Below, one piece after another: positions 51,790-64,000 of a stretch of 64,000 nt of DNA. The position numbers and the translations under genes were made by a program. The stretch spans positions 1 through 64,000 of the forward strand of contig MU839209.1 in the NCBI GenBank assembly GCA_030685235.1. Reading direction: 5' to 3'. Below the pieces are notes generated by a model. The model ran no database searches, was not told the DNA's origin, and saw nothing but the letters and a program-made list of their open reading frames with translations. Origin of the DNA: Copromyces sp. CBS 386.78. Lineage: Eukaryota; Ascomycota; Sordariomycetes; Sordariales; Sordariaceae. Each line of letters begins with the position of its first letter. Positions within the stretch are counted from its first letter, which is position 1.

Positions 51790-52283
51790 TAATTTATTTT
51801 TAATAATTCTATTTACAAAACGAATTAAAGTTAATAATTAAATTAATAATTAAAGCCCGGCCGAAATATACTTTAAATACTATTATTTATATTTATTTAA
51901 TTATAAAAGGTAGTAAATTATAAAAATAATTATTGTAGAGCGTATTTAAATATATTATAAAGATAGAGTAGTATTAAAGGTAATTATGGTAAGAGGGTTA
52001 AATAATAGAAGAATATAGGGGTATAATATTTTTATATAGTTTATTTTTAATAATCCTATTTATAAAACGAATTAAAGTTAATAATTAAGTTAATAATTAA
52101 AGCCCGGCCGAAATATACCCTAAATACTATTATTTACGTTTATCTAATTATAAAGGGTAGTAAATTATAAAAATAATTATTATAGAACGTACTTAAATAT
52201 ATTATAAAAATAGAATAGTATTAAAAGTAATTATAGTAAGAGGGCTAAATAATAGAAGAATATAAGGGTATAGTATTTTCGCG
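51790..52283. repeat. 247-bp tandem duplication (two copies)
   Basis: Two adjacent copies of a unit of about 247 bp begin near 51,790 and 52,037. Matching landmarks, for example AACGAATTAAAG, are spaced 247 bp apart. The copies differ mostly by C/T and G/A changes. Confidence 0.75.
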
Positions 52284-55200
52284 TTAAAGTAAGGTCCGGA
52301 ATAATAGATAATTAAAATATACGAATTTTCAAAAAAGGATTTAAAATTGAAAAGGATAAAATAAGCTCTATTAACCGTATAGGGGGGGTTAGGCGTTTAT
52401 TTAGGGAAAGGGGCTTTAAAAACATTAAGAATCTTTACCGCAAAAATATTATAATAGGAAATTACTTATAGCACTAGCAAATAAACAACGTAATATATAA
52501 CGAAATTTATTAAAATATTAAAATATTATATATTAGCAAGGTATTATAATAAATATTTAAAGGTTTATTATTAGAATATATAGCTATATATTTTACTACG
52601 CTTAGTTTTAATATTAATTTAAATAATTTATTCGCTAGCTATTCGAAAAGTAAATAATTAACGTATAATATAATTAATAAAGATCCTACTAAGTATTATA
52701 ATATTTAAACCCGTCCGGAATATTAAAATATTATTACTTAATAATCTATTATGTAAAATACCTATCCTCTTACTAACGTAATACTGGCTATGTCCGCGCT
52801 TAAATAAAAGTTGGTAAAAATCCCGTCGAATTGGACCTATATAATTAATACGCTAAGGTTTATATTTATTTACCGGGAAATAATATCCTAGCCCGAATCC
52901 GCCGCCCCTAATTTTAGAAACCCTTTCCGGTAAATAATTATTAATTATTACTTTAATTTAATTTTATTAAATAAAGCGCTATAATAATATTCGTTTATTT
53001 AATTAGTAATTAATAATTACTAGCGGAAATTAATCCCTAATTAGGGCGGGGCTTACAATTAAATAAATAAATAATATAATTACTATAGTAGATCTATTAT
53101 AATACTATAGAATAAATAATAGTTAACTTAATTCGAAAAATTATAAATCTGCTAAAAAGTCGAAAGTAATTTAAATTTCAATTTTAAAAATTATTATATT
53201 TATTAGATTCTGAATAGCTAATTTAATTTAGAAGAGAGGTATAAAAGGGTTAAAAGTAAAATTACGAAAGGTAATTAAATTCGAACGGGTTTAAAAATAA
53301 AGACTTTATTAATTAAATATCGTAATTAAAGAATAGTATTATAATTACCGCCTATAATTTAAAGAATAATATTATAATTACTACTTACAACTAAAAATAA
53401 TTAATCTAATCTAATAATTACCGCCCAATCTATCCTCGCTAATTATTATTAAAAAAATAATAACTCTAATATTTATTAAATACTCTAATAATATCTCCGA
53501 AAATATAGAACTATAATAGGCCATTTAAAGTTATATATCCGCTTTAACGTCCGTCCTACTCTTTAAACAATTATATACAAAACGTTTAACCTATTTAAAT
53601 AATTATATATCCCTACTATTATAAATATCGCTACCTAGAAATTTATATATATTATATATTTTTATTTTAACCCTAAATATATTTATAATTATATAACCCT
53701 CTTTATTAAAAGGGATATAATTACTACCGCATTATTCGCTAATATAACCTTTAATATAATTATATTTCTTATCCCAGTTAGGATAAAATTAATTAACGAA
53801 TTCTTATACTTTCTTTTTATTATATATCCCTTATTTAATAGCGAACAAAGCGCGGTACTATCCTATATATTATATTATAAAGCGAATTATACAATTATAT
53901 TCTTTATTAAATACAATAGGGTTTAAATTCCTAAAGCCGTAATATTAGAATAGAAAGGGCTTATTTACGTACTTAAAATAATTAAGCGGAGTAAGGGCTC
54001 CCCTAACGGCCTATTTAACGTTAGTAGAATTGTATTTTTAATTAGGAATAACGTCCAAATTTTTAAAATTATAATATTCGTATAAATTAAAAACTAAGAG
54101 TTCAATTAGGTAATTTTTATATCCGGGCGGGGTTAAAGTAAAGCGAATATTATTTTTATTATTACTTTCGATATAACCTAAATAAAATTCATCTTTATTA
54201 TTACTTTTAATATAACCTAAATAAAATTCATCCTTATTATTACCTTTAATATAACCCGAATAAATATCGTTTTTATTATTACTTCTAATATAATTAGAGC
54301 AAACTTCATTATAGTTACGACATTAACGTTTGCGTACTTTAAATAAAAAGCTTAAATTAAAATTAAAACGTTTATACTTTTCCTTATAATTATAATTAGG
54401 ACTATTAGAATAATAGTCGGAATTATTATTTAAATTATTAACTAGGTTAATTAATATTACGCTTTTATATTAACCTACTTTTATTACCTACTTTTTTTTC
54501 CGAATTTATAAAATTATAGCCGCGGCCCCGCCCTGTTTATATTTTCTATAGAGCGTTTAAAATTTCTCTTCTATTTCGGCTTTAATTATAATCTCTTATT
54601 CTATTAATATTACTAATAATTTTTATTAGTAATTATCGGCTAAGGATTACGCTTTTTTAATTCGTAATCTTTCTTCTACCTTAAAATTCCTAATAAAATA
54701 TTAAGCGAACTATTTAATAATTTCATTACAATTGTCGTCTATAGCGTTATTAATAATAATATAAATACTATTAAAAAATATAGAATATTCTACTTCCGAA
54801 TTAGTAATATTAGCTTCAACCTAATCGGCCTATACTAAGCCAGCCAATAGTAAATTATAATTGAATTATATTTAATCGATTTCGAAACTTTATAATATAA
54901 TTTTTATAACTACTTTAATTAAGAGAGAATAGAAGTCGCTAATACGATATACGTAATCCGTATTATATAACCCTATATTTATTAGCCGTTCGACTACTTA
55001 CGAAAACCGGTTAAACCGGTATAAAAAATTGTATTTAGCAACTTCGTAGTTAAAAAAGTCCGAAATTCGTCGCTAATTTCGAATAGGATACCTAAATTAT
55101 TTAATAATAAATTTATAATTAATTTATAAATTTACTATTCGTATATTAACTTTCGCTTTAATTATAATAAATTAACTTTAAAAAATTTATTTTAATTAGA

Positions 55201-56450
55201 ATACAAATATATAATATACTTTACGTAACGTATACTCTTTTATCTAATTATTAATTATATTATTTATAATAAGAAGAAACTATTTAATAAATTAAATTTA
55301 GCTAATTCGGTAGAGTCGGCCTATATATTATAAAATAATATTCTAATTCTAAATATAATTAAACCTAATCCCAACGTAATAAATTGTATAAAAATTCAAA
55401 CTAATTATATAAACGTTCGAATTCAATATTAGGACGTTAATATCTATTTTCAATTAATTCTATTTAATAATAACGTAGCCGCGGTTAGTTTAGGATTAAT
55501 TCGAATAAATTATATTTATTTATATCCCAACCTTCTTTAAAATAGTATATAGTATTCTAAAATTAAATTAATACTTATATAAATAGCCTTCGCTTTAATT
55601 AAAATAAATAATTTTAAATTCTAATTAAAGCGGAATCGACTAAATTAAAATTTATATTTATATTTAAAGGGAATTCGCTATAATTAATACCCTCTTCTAC
55701 TTATAATATATTTCGGCGTATTTTTTAATTATTTATATAAATAAAGGGGATTTTATAAAAGTTTAGTATATTATTTATATACAATTTATTAGTAGTATAA
55801 TATAAGTATCCTATATAAAATATAAAAATTAATATAATAACCTATAATTATAATTAAATTTAATTAATTTATTAATAATTTTAATACTAAAGGCGGTATG
55901 TTTACTATTTCGCATTATTTAATTAAAAATTTAAACCCGTATTTTACAATTACCTTTTTACCTTTTTATAATAAATAAGCCTTCTAAAAGGCAAGCCCCC
56001 TAAATAACACTTTACTTACTAACTATATCGTCCTCGAATATTAAACTCCAAACGTAAACGTCGAATAATAAAAATTAAAGGAGGCGGATAAATATAAAGT
56101 TTAAAGCGATTTTCCACTTATTATCCGTAATCTTTAATAAATTTAAATTATTAAATTCGTATTTAAATAATTCTATATAAATATCCTTTAAAAAATCGTT
56201 AAAAGCGTAAACAATTTCTTTAAACTAAGTTTTATAACCTAATTCGATTTAATATATTCTTATCGGCGGAATATTTAATAAAGGGAAGGTAATAATACTA
56301 TTAAATAAGTATAGAAGTATATTTATACCCTAGTTTATTATTACAATATAATTTTACTTAATAATTTATATAGTAACTTATTAAACAATTTTACCTTCGT
56401 CGGTAATAGCCTCTTAAATAAAAAAGTAGAATACCTACTACGTATAATCC
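52284..56450 (-). mobile_element. RIP-mutated element with minus-strand ORF, family not assigned
   Basis: On the minus strand, around 54,050-54,750, frames read as a charged protein of gag-like character (IRNFKVEERLRIKKA, then LTE-like segments, then a 13-residue tandem repeat). The rest is too degraded to name. Stops match expected RIP products. Confidence 0.35.
54144..54300 (-). repeat. 39-bp tandem repeat encoding a 13-residue unit (four copies)
   Basis: The landmark ATATAA recurs at 54171, 54210, 54249 and 54288, exactly 39 bp apart. In the minus frame each unit reads K/S-x-NNKDEFYLGYI with small changes. The in-frame period suggests it was a coding repeat in the element's protein. Confidence 0.75.
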
Positions 56451-56700
56451 TACTTGTTACGTGTAAAATGTGTGTGTGAAATGATTATATTATGATTGAT
56501 GAAGGAGAAAAGAAGAAGCTATATAAAAGACTCTCCGGAATCCTTTTATAAGAATTCCTATTTATTACGATAGGACTTGCCAAATATAGTATTTACATTA
56601 TATAGAAGTCTCTTCTAGAGATTTAAGTTTGAGATTTGGAAGTTTTAAACTTCGGAAAGTATTTTTATATTTTTATAAATACCCCCCTTTAGAAAAAAAT
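56451..56700. other. TpG-containing island, possible LTR edge
   Basis: A short piece (56,455-56,510) has many TpG dinucleotides within DNA that otherwise lacks them. Because a minus-strand Gypsy element lies to the right, this could be its 3' LTR. The partner LTR would be outside the window, so I cannot test that. Confidence 0.35.
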
Positions 56701-57299
56701 TTCTGTCGTTTCGACGGTTAAATAGTAATATTATTAAATTAAAAGATTTGGGAAATCCTATAGGAAAGTTAATTTCGCATCCTCTATAAGTTCTTCCTAT
56801 TTTCTTTTGTAGATTTTAAAGCCTTTGAAAATTCTACTGCCGATTATTGCGAAAATTTTCCCGTTACGAAGTTCGATTTTAGTGAGGGGTTACGGGACGT
56901 TAGTATTGTTAAAAGCGTAGATTTTTCCTTATTAAATAATAAGGTAAATAGTTTTTTACTTTTTTACAAGTATTTTAGGTTGTACTATAGATTTATTTCC
57001 CTTAATTTAATCTACTATTTTCTATATAAAATTTCGCTCTTAGAAGGCGTTTCTTAGTACGTAGGGCTTAGTAAAAGAAACGTTTACAAATTATTAACTT
57101 TTAATTTCTTTAATTTTTATTTCTTCTACGAATTTTTTAAAATTATTTAATAGAATTATATACGTTTTTAATAAAATTATATAGGCCTTACTTAATATAT
57201 TGAATTAGTTAATAAATTCTATAATATAGGTAGTTAGCGTTTTGAAGTTAGATTTAGAAGTATATTCTAGTTTAATAGCGTTAATAATATAGTATATAA

Positions 57300-58880
57300 T
57301 ATTTATCGTAGGGATTTTCCGAATTGAACGACCGAAGTCGAATGTCGATTTAGTAGGGCTATTCAATATTACTACTATTATATTTACGGCGTTCGATTTA
57401 GGGAAAAAAAATTTAATAAGTATTTTACTAAGGGGAATTAAGTTTGTAATTGAAATCGAATTCTATTTTTTATCGATAGATTTTAAGTTTAGGGATTTAA
57501 ATTTGCTAATTAGAGTAAAATTTTTAAATTTAATAATTTGAACGAATTTATTAATTTTATTAATTGGGGTAAAAATATTAGGTTTAGTAATTAAAGTAGT
57601 TTATTATATTGTAAGGATATTGGTATTTAGTATTTCGCTAATTGGAATAATAGGGTTTATAGTTGTTAGAGCGGTTGTATTGTAGAATGAAGTTTAGGAA
57701 AGGTTAGGGGATGCTTTATATTGCGTTATAGTATTAAAGTTTTCGTTGGATTTGGGGCTATTTAAGACGTAGTCGTTTAAATCGGATATTTTAATAATTT
57801 TGCGACTTTTAATTGGAATTACGGTTTCAGTTAAAGTTTTATATTTTATTAAAGTAGGCGTTATAGCGGGCTTTAAAGTAACGACTTCGGTGGGAATAGA
57901 ATAATTCTTTATAGTTCTATATTCGTCCCGGTTTTTAATAAATTTTACGATATTAGATTTATATTTTAATAAAAGTTTTTAAAAAATTGTATTAATAGCT
58001 TTAAGGTTTTTATAGGTAAAGGCGAAAGTTTTATTATTAATTTAGTAGTTGGTAATATTATTACTTTTTATATTCTTATTATATATTATTATTATATATT
58101 TTAGGACGACTTCGTTAATTTTTTTGGCTTCCTTGTGCTAAATTGTATAGTAATTATTATTTTATTCTGCCTAACTTATATTTAAAATAGTAGGGTAAAC
58201 CTTTTCGGGGCGGCGGTTAAGTATAGTATTTAAGCTTTTAAATTTAATATTAGCGATTTAGTTTGTATACTCCGCCTTATTTCCGACGATTTAGTATATA
58301 ATTTATGTAATTTAAATTGTATAAACGTTAAGTTTTTTAGGGAGATTATCGATAGCCGTTATAAAGATTGTTAAATTTATTAAATTTTTAACGTTCTTAA
58401 TAGAAAGCGTTTATTTAGTGTATTTAATTTATAAAATTCTTTTATTTATAAACGTTGCCGCTTTAATTAGGATTTTTATAATTTTGAATTGGTCGCCGAA
58501 GTTTAAGAAGTTAAAGAATACGCTTTTATTAATATTATTATTTATTAGGGTTAGGGAACTTTTGGAAATAGTTCCCGGAATTTAAAACCCTACGCTTATA
58601 AAAAGTTAAGTATCCGACGCGTTTTCTTATACGTTAATAAAGTTAGTTACGAAAAATAATTATTTCGATATAATACGAATTTTTTTTATAATTGCCTTTC
58701 CTTTGCCGGCGCTTATTTTTTTTATTATAGCGAATTTTAATAAGGTGATTTCGTAATATTACGCGGGTTTAAGGGCGATTTTTGTCGATTGGGGTATTAA
58801 AGGTAGTATTATAAGAAGATTTGAGCGGGGTAATTGTATATTTGAACGAAGGTTGTTAATTGTAGGCGAAAAGAGTTGAG
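57300..58880 (-). pseudogene. Unassigned long coherent frame, RIP-mutated
   Basis: On the minus strand one frame runs with few stops from about 58,880 to 57,300. It has a Lys-rich start, a FFNFLNFGDQFKIIKILI segment near 58,480, and a Ser/Thr/Asn/Pro-rich tail. I do not recognise it. It lies 3' of the integrase/chromodomain frame of the neighbouring Gypsy element. It may be an extra ORF of that element or the gag of a different one. Confidence 0.35.
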
Positions 58881-59099
58881 ATTGCGTACTTATTATTTAA
58901 GTAGTTACTATATTAGTAAGGGTAGTTTATTTTAGTTTGGTAATTAGTAGGTTAATAATAATATTGGATTTTAGTATATACGTTATTTCTATTCTTTTTT
59001 TCTTTTTGTAGTTATTAAGTTCGTTTAGTCTTTTTAATTCGTTATTTTGAATTAGAAATTTTGCTTTGTAATTTTTAATTGTATTTTGTACGTTTTCTA

Positions 59100-62000
59100 T
59101 TAAGCTTAAAGGACTTTTACTTTTTGGGGCTTATATATTGAATTTATAATTATAATTTTTTTATTTAATTTTATAGAAGAGGATTAACTTATTTTTAATT
59201 TACTTCGTTTTATATTATAGTAATTATTCAATTTTATACGATTTATACTACTTATTATCGCCCTTAGTAAAGATTCGGTCTAATTTATTATCCTTTTATT
59301 TATTAAAAGGGTTGTCGCTTTCGGGGTATTTATATAAGTATATAATTGAAATAATTTTATAAATCTTCTATATTTCTAGAATATTAAATTTGTAAGTTAG
59401 GTCGTTTATTTTCCGTAGTATAGTAAAAGGCCCGATCTTTTATTATACGAACTTTTTAAACGTATTTCTAACGGGATTATAATTTTTATATAATTAAATT
59501 ATAATTTTATTATTAATTTGGAAATTTAATAGTTTATATTTTTTATTATATAGTAATTTTAATTTTATAGCTACTTAATTAATCGCTTTTATAATTTCTT
59601 TCTAGTGTAATTTATATAAGGCGTTTAAATTTTAATTATTGTAATCTTCTAGCTTTAATAAATCTAGGGTTGTATTAGGTTTAAATCCGAATATTAATTT
59701 ATTCGGAATTATTTTTATTAATATAGATAAGGAGTTGTTTATATTATATTATATTATTAGTAGTATATTTAGCTATAGGATATCGAAGTTTTCTATTATA
59801 TAGTATTAGATAATAAATTCGATTTCTTAATTTTTACGTTTGTTTTTTCTATTAGCTTAGGAATATTATACAATTATATAGGCTAGTTTAGATTTGAGCT
59901 TGGCGAAAATTGCCTTCTATAATACTAAAAGAAACTTTAAATTTTTATTATTAATATAAATACGAAAGAGATTTTAATTATAAAGGAGAAGTATTATAAT
60001 GAATTTTCCGGCTTAATTTTTTACAATATAAATAATTTTCTTTAAAATAAGGATAATTTTTTTATTAAAAGTATAGACGATAGTTATAAGGGCGTTATAA
60101 TTTATGCTTCCTTAAATTATTAACGAATATAATTATTTTAGAAAGCCCGTTACGAAATTAATATAAATTATATAATATAGTATATATTTCGGGATAATCG
60201 GTTATATTTAACCTAGAGTTGCCTTTTTATCCGTTTTAAGGAAGTTATATTTAGGGTAATAGGAGATGTAAATCCGGAGTTAGCGATTGAGTTTTAGGAA
60301 AGCGAGGCCTTCTAACTCTTTAATTTTTCGGGTTAGGCCGAAATAATAGCGGTCGTTATATATTATATATAGAATATCGTTTATATAATTATTTAATACG
60401 TATAGGCGGGCTATTTTATCCTTCGTATAATAATAAAGTAATTTATTATAGAATTGGTATAGAAAGTAACGGTTTTACGGTAAATTGAACTTTTTACTCC
60501 ATTTAATATATTACTGGAGTTTTCTTATAATTTTTACGTAGTAATTATTTTTAATATAGCCTTTAATAAATCTTTAGTAAATTAATAAGTTTATTTAAAT
60601 TTATACTGAATAAATTACGTTTTTTTAAATATTATTTAATTCGCTATCGTTTAGATTAGGTTTAAGGGTTATAAATAGTAGGCGGGATAAGGTATTTAAA
60701 ATAATATTGATTTTTCCTGGGATGTATTTAATTTCTAAATCGAATTGAGATAAGTAGATTAACGCTATAATAAATTTTGGGTTTAGTTTAGTGAAATTTA
60801 TTGTACGAAGAATTATTTAGCGTATAATATTAATTATTACTTTATAATTTATTAAAATTATTATAAGTTTCTTATAAAATTGTAAAATTTATTTAGTAGT
60901 ACAATATATTTAAATTAGGTATACTACTTCGAATTCCGTTGGCTAATAATTCTTTTCGGCCTTTAATAATTATTTATTATAGAATATAATTGGTTGGACT
61001 TTATTAATGAGGAAAGACTTTTTGTCCTAATTATTTCCGTTTAAGTAAAAGATTATTAAATTAAAATTAAATTCTTTAGAGGCGTTGATTTTGTAGAATA
61101 TAAGGCGGTTAGGGTAATAATAAAATAGAATAAACTCTTTATAAAATTGATCTTAAAGGATTTAAAAGGCTTTTACTTTGGATTTTGTAAGGGTGAAGTT
61201 TATTATTTAAGTAAATTGTTATTATATTAGTTAATTTTTTTTTTCGGGTATCCGTTTTTCTTCCTTAGCTTGTACGATTAATTTTACCTTCTTATTTTTA
61301 AGAGGCCCGATTTTTTAGGCGAATTAAAGTACGAATTTTTTTAGGAAGGTTGCGATACCGATATATTTCTCTAGATTTTTAAGGTCTTTAAGTATATTTA
61401 AATCGCGTAATCCTTTTATACGGTCTTCTATTATAATTAAGTTTAATCTAGTTATTTTGTAATTTAGAAGTCGGATTGACGGGTAGGCGATAAAGGATTT
61501 TTTGGTAGCGATATTGAAATTAATATTTTTAAAAAGTTCTATAATAAGTTTTAAATATTTGAGGTATTCTTTTTTAATATTATTAAATATAATAATATTA
61601 TTAATGTAGGCGGTTATAAAAGTTTAATACGGGTAGAGGCGTTTATTTATAAACTTTTGCATATATAGTAGGGAATTTTTATAATTTATTAAAGCTATAT
61701 TAGATCGTTTAAATCTTTATAGACTTATTAATATTATACGGTCTTTATAGTAGGGGTAAATAGGTATTTGATAGAAAAAGGCTAATTTATTAAAATAATT
61801 AATATATTTTTTGCCTTTTATTTTGGCGATTATTAAGTTTTAAATTAATAATAGATATAAATCCCTAGTAGTAATTCTATTAATTGGCTTTTAATTAATA
61901 ACGATTCTTACTTTTTATTGACTATTTACTATCCGTTATATAATAAAATATAGGTATCCGAAAAGAGTCGAGCACTTTATTTATTCAAGTTTCCTATTAG

Positions 62001-64000
62001 TATATATTTTATTAAGGGTTTCGTCGAAAATTTCTCTATCTTTTAAACCGATTTAGTAAGGTTTTAATATAATCTTCTCTTTTTATTAGCCGTCGGTTAA
62101 GTTAATATAAAGTATTTTATTTTTATTTATTTTAACGATTTTATTCCCGTTATAAATATTATATTTATTTAGGAGCGTTTTAACGTTTTTAGCGAAATTT
62201 AGTTCGATATTATAGATTTTAATATTGTAAATAGATTTAATTTCTAAGACTTCGTCGGATTTACCGATTCCTAAGGATTATCCTTTCGTTAAGGTAGCTT
62301 TTAGTAATTTTAAAATTTATTCTTCGGTTAAAGGACTATTTAATTTAGTTTTTCGTACTATTTTACGTATTACAGTATTAATTTTGAAGTTTAGTGTAAG
62401 TGTGATTCTTTCGAACTCTTCTGTATAATCGAATTCTTCGCTGACTTCTTTATTTACTACGGCTAATATAATCTAAGCTTATAAGAAAGAGATAAATTTA
62501 AAACCATTTACATTGATATTTTTAATTGTTTTTAATTTCTAGTTTTTGTAAATCCTTATTAGGGATAAAGTAGGATTTGCGATAGCGATTATTTAAATTA
62601 TTCTATAAATAAGGAAATAGCTTATAACGAATTTGTTCTACGATTCGAAAATAAAATCCTTTAAGATTCCGGTATTTAATACTATATTTATATATTAGTA
62701 AATAACCGGAACCCAGACTTCGTTATAAGCAGGGATTACGAAGTTATATAATACTATAACCTTCCGTCTAATAGGTTTCGCCCTATTTATAATTTTAATT
62801 AGAAAGTTATTATATAAGGCGATTTTTATTTTATCCGTTTTAGTATCGATTATAATACTATATAGTATAGTTTATAATATTCTTAATAGTAGCTTTATAT
62901 TTAGAATTAGGGAAACTTATATTATAATTTAGAATTTTATAGTCTTAAGTTTACTTTTGGCCGTCCCCGTTATAAAAATATTAAAAGTAGCCTATTTTAT
63001 AAAATTGATTTAGCCTCTAATTATTTCGAAAAAAATTTATTACGAAATATTATAAATAATTAATTTATTTTAAACAATTTATTATTTATCGACCAAAATA
63101 TTAGAATAATTAGTATTGATGTAAATTGATTATTTAATACTATTTTTTAATAGGCGAATATTTGTAGTAAAATATATATATTTATACCCTTCTAATAAAT
63201 CCGGCGCCGGGTTAGTATTAATTACAACGTTAGAGTTAGTTATAAATTCGGCTTTATTTATAGGATTAGTAATTAAGTAAATTAAAGCTATTATTAATAT
63301 AGAAAGATTTATAATTAAGGCGGATTTAAGGTTATCTTCCGAATTTATTATAGGTTACCCTAGTTTTTAGCGTTGAAATTTATACGATTTATCGGGGAGT
63401 AAATAGGCGAAAAGTTTACTTTTAGAAGGGAAAATTACTTTATATATCCGATATTATAATTAGTTTTAATTTCCGGGGAATATATAGTAAATAGATTCTT
63501 TTATATTCTTTTCCGAATTAACTATATATATAATATTATTTCTAATGTTGTTAATTAAATCAATTTCTTACTCCTTTTTATTAGAATAATAATTAACCTC
63601 TTCCTAACCTTCGTTCTATAATTTAGTAATCTCTTCGTTCGAAGGTACATTATAAGTAACGGTTTCCTCTTTATTAATAGCAGTATAAATATTATAACGC
63701 TTATTAGGATTTTATTTTATTTATTTCTTATAATATTTCTTATAAAGTTACGTTCTTTTAGTAAAAGGCCTAATTACCGGGCGGTAACCCTTTCCTCTAC
63801 CTTTATTTATTTATTTACTTCCGTTATTAAGTTTTCTACTATTACGATCGGAGTAGTATAGTTTAATAATATTAGCGGAAATTAAGTCGCGGGTTAAATA
63901 GTTAAATTTATTTCCCTAATTGGATTTACTTCCTTAATTAGACTTATTTCCCTAATTAGACTTACTTCCTTAATTAGATAATTCGGCAGTTTTAGCTAAA
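59100..64000 (-). mobile_element. Gypsy-type LTR retrotransposon, minus strand, RIP-inactivated, truncated by window
   Basis: Frames on the minus strand give, right to left, a probable protease region (about 62.2-63.0 kb) and a reverse transcriptase (about 61.0-62.1 kb, with YINN at 61597-61608). Integrase-like sequence follows (about 59.3-60.3 kb, including NKLIFGFKPNTTLDLL). Last is a chromodomain-like tail near 59,130-59,280 (YKIE-LL-YKTK, then LILFYKIK). The order protease-RT-integrase is that of Gypsy. The 5' end and one LTR are beyond 64,000. Confidence 0.6.
61000..62100 (-). pseudogene. Gypsy reverse transcriptase remnant (YINN), minus strand
   Basis: The segment TAYINNIIIFNNIKKEYL reads at about 61,570-61,620. 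It is followed by KKSFIAYPSIRLL and EDRIKGLRDL, the expected palm-to-connection order. Both catalytic Asp codons are AAT. Frequent stops elsewhere show it is dead. Confidence 0.72.

Noticed and set aside
29183..64000. CRISPR array or bacterial defence system
   Set aside because: The host is a fungus; repeats here are transposon-derived or tandem, with no repeat-spacer pattern.

Overview
The window looks like a filamentous ascomycete, most likely a Sordariales (Neurospora-like) fungus. The evidence is short introns with GTAAGT-type donors and CTAAC branch sites, conserved fungal genes, and long AT-rich blocks with the imprint of repeat-induced point mutation (RIP). In those blocks CpA and TpG are nearly absent, TpA is very abundant and CpG is kept. 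Everything here was read by eye: splice sites were chosen by consensus, reading frame and protein-family fit, and no search was run.

Layout. Bases 1-3,560 are RIP-mutated repeat DNA that includes a dead hAT transposase. Bases 3,560-22,200 are a gene island with seven protein genes: a ChaC-type gamma-glutamylcyclotransferase (+), a glycine-rich RRM protein (-), a 702-residue disordered protein (+), a CLYBL-type citramalyl-CoA lyase-like enzyme (-), TVP23 (+), a secreted single-pass membrane protein (-) and a TLS1/C9orf78-family splicing protein (-). Bases 22,200-24,440 are a RIP-killed Tc1/mariner element. Bases 24,440-29,180 are unique DNA with one more gene (-), a conserved fungal protein of unknown function.

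From 29,183 to the window end is about 35 kb of RIP-destroyed transposons. It opens with a complete LTR retrotransposon (two 347-bp LTRs and a likely 5-bp target duplication), followed by a DUF6589-like relic. Next come a well-preserved 614-bp inverted-repeat element, a Tad1-like LINE, minus-strand repeat ORFs and a minus-strand Gypsy element that runs off the window.

The genes are housekeeping genes and do not form a cluster or pathway: glutathione turnover, RNA binding, mitochondrial CoA-thioester metabolism, Golgi traffic, cell surface and splicing. No CRISPR, operon or defence system is present. The most notable items are a 5-nt microexon in the ChaC gene, the 614-bp inverted-repeat element with its internal minisatellite, and the loss of both catalytic aspartates in three separate reverse transcriptases. 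One unexplained ORF-like frame lies next to the Gypsy element.
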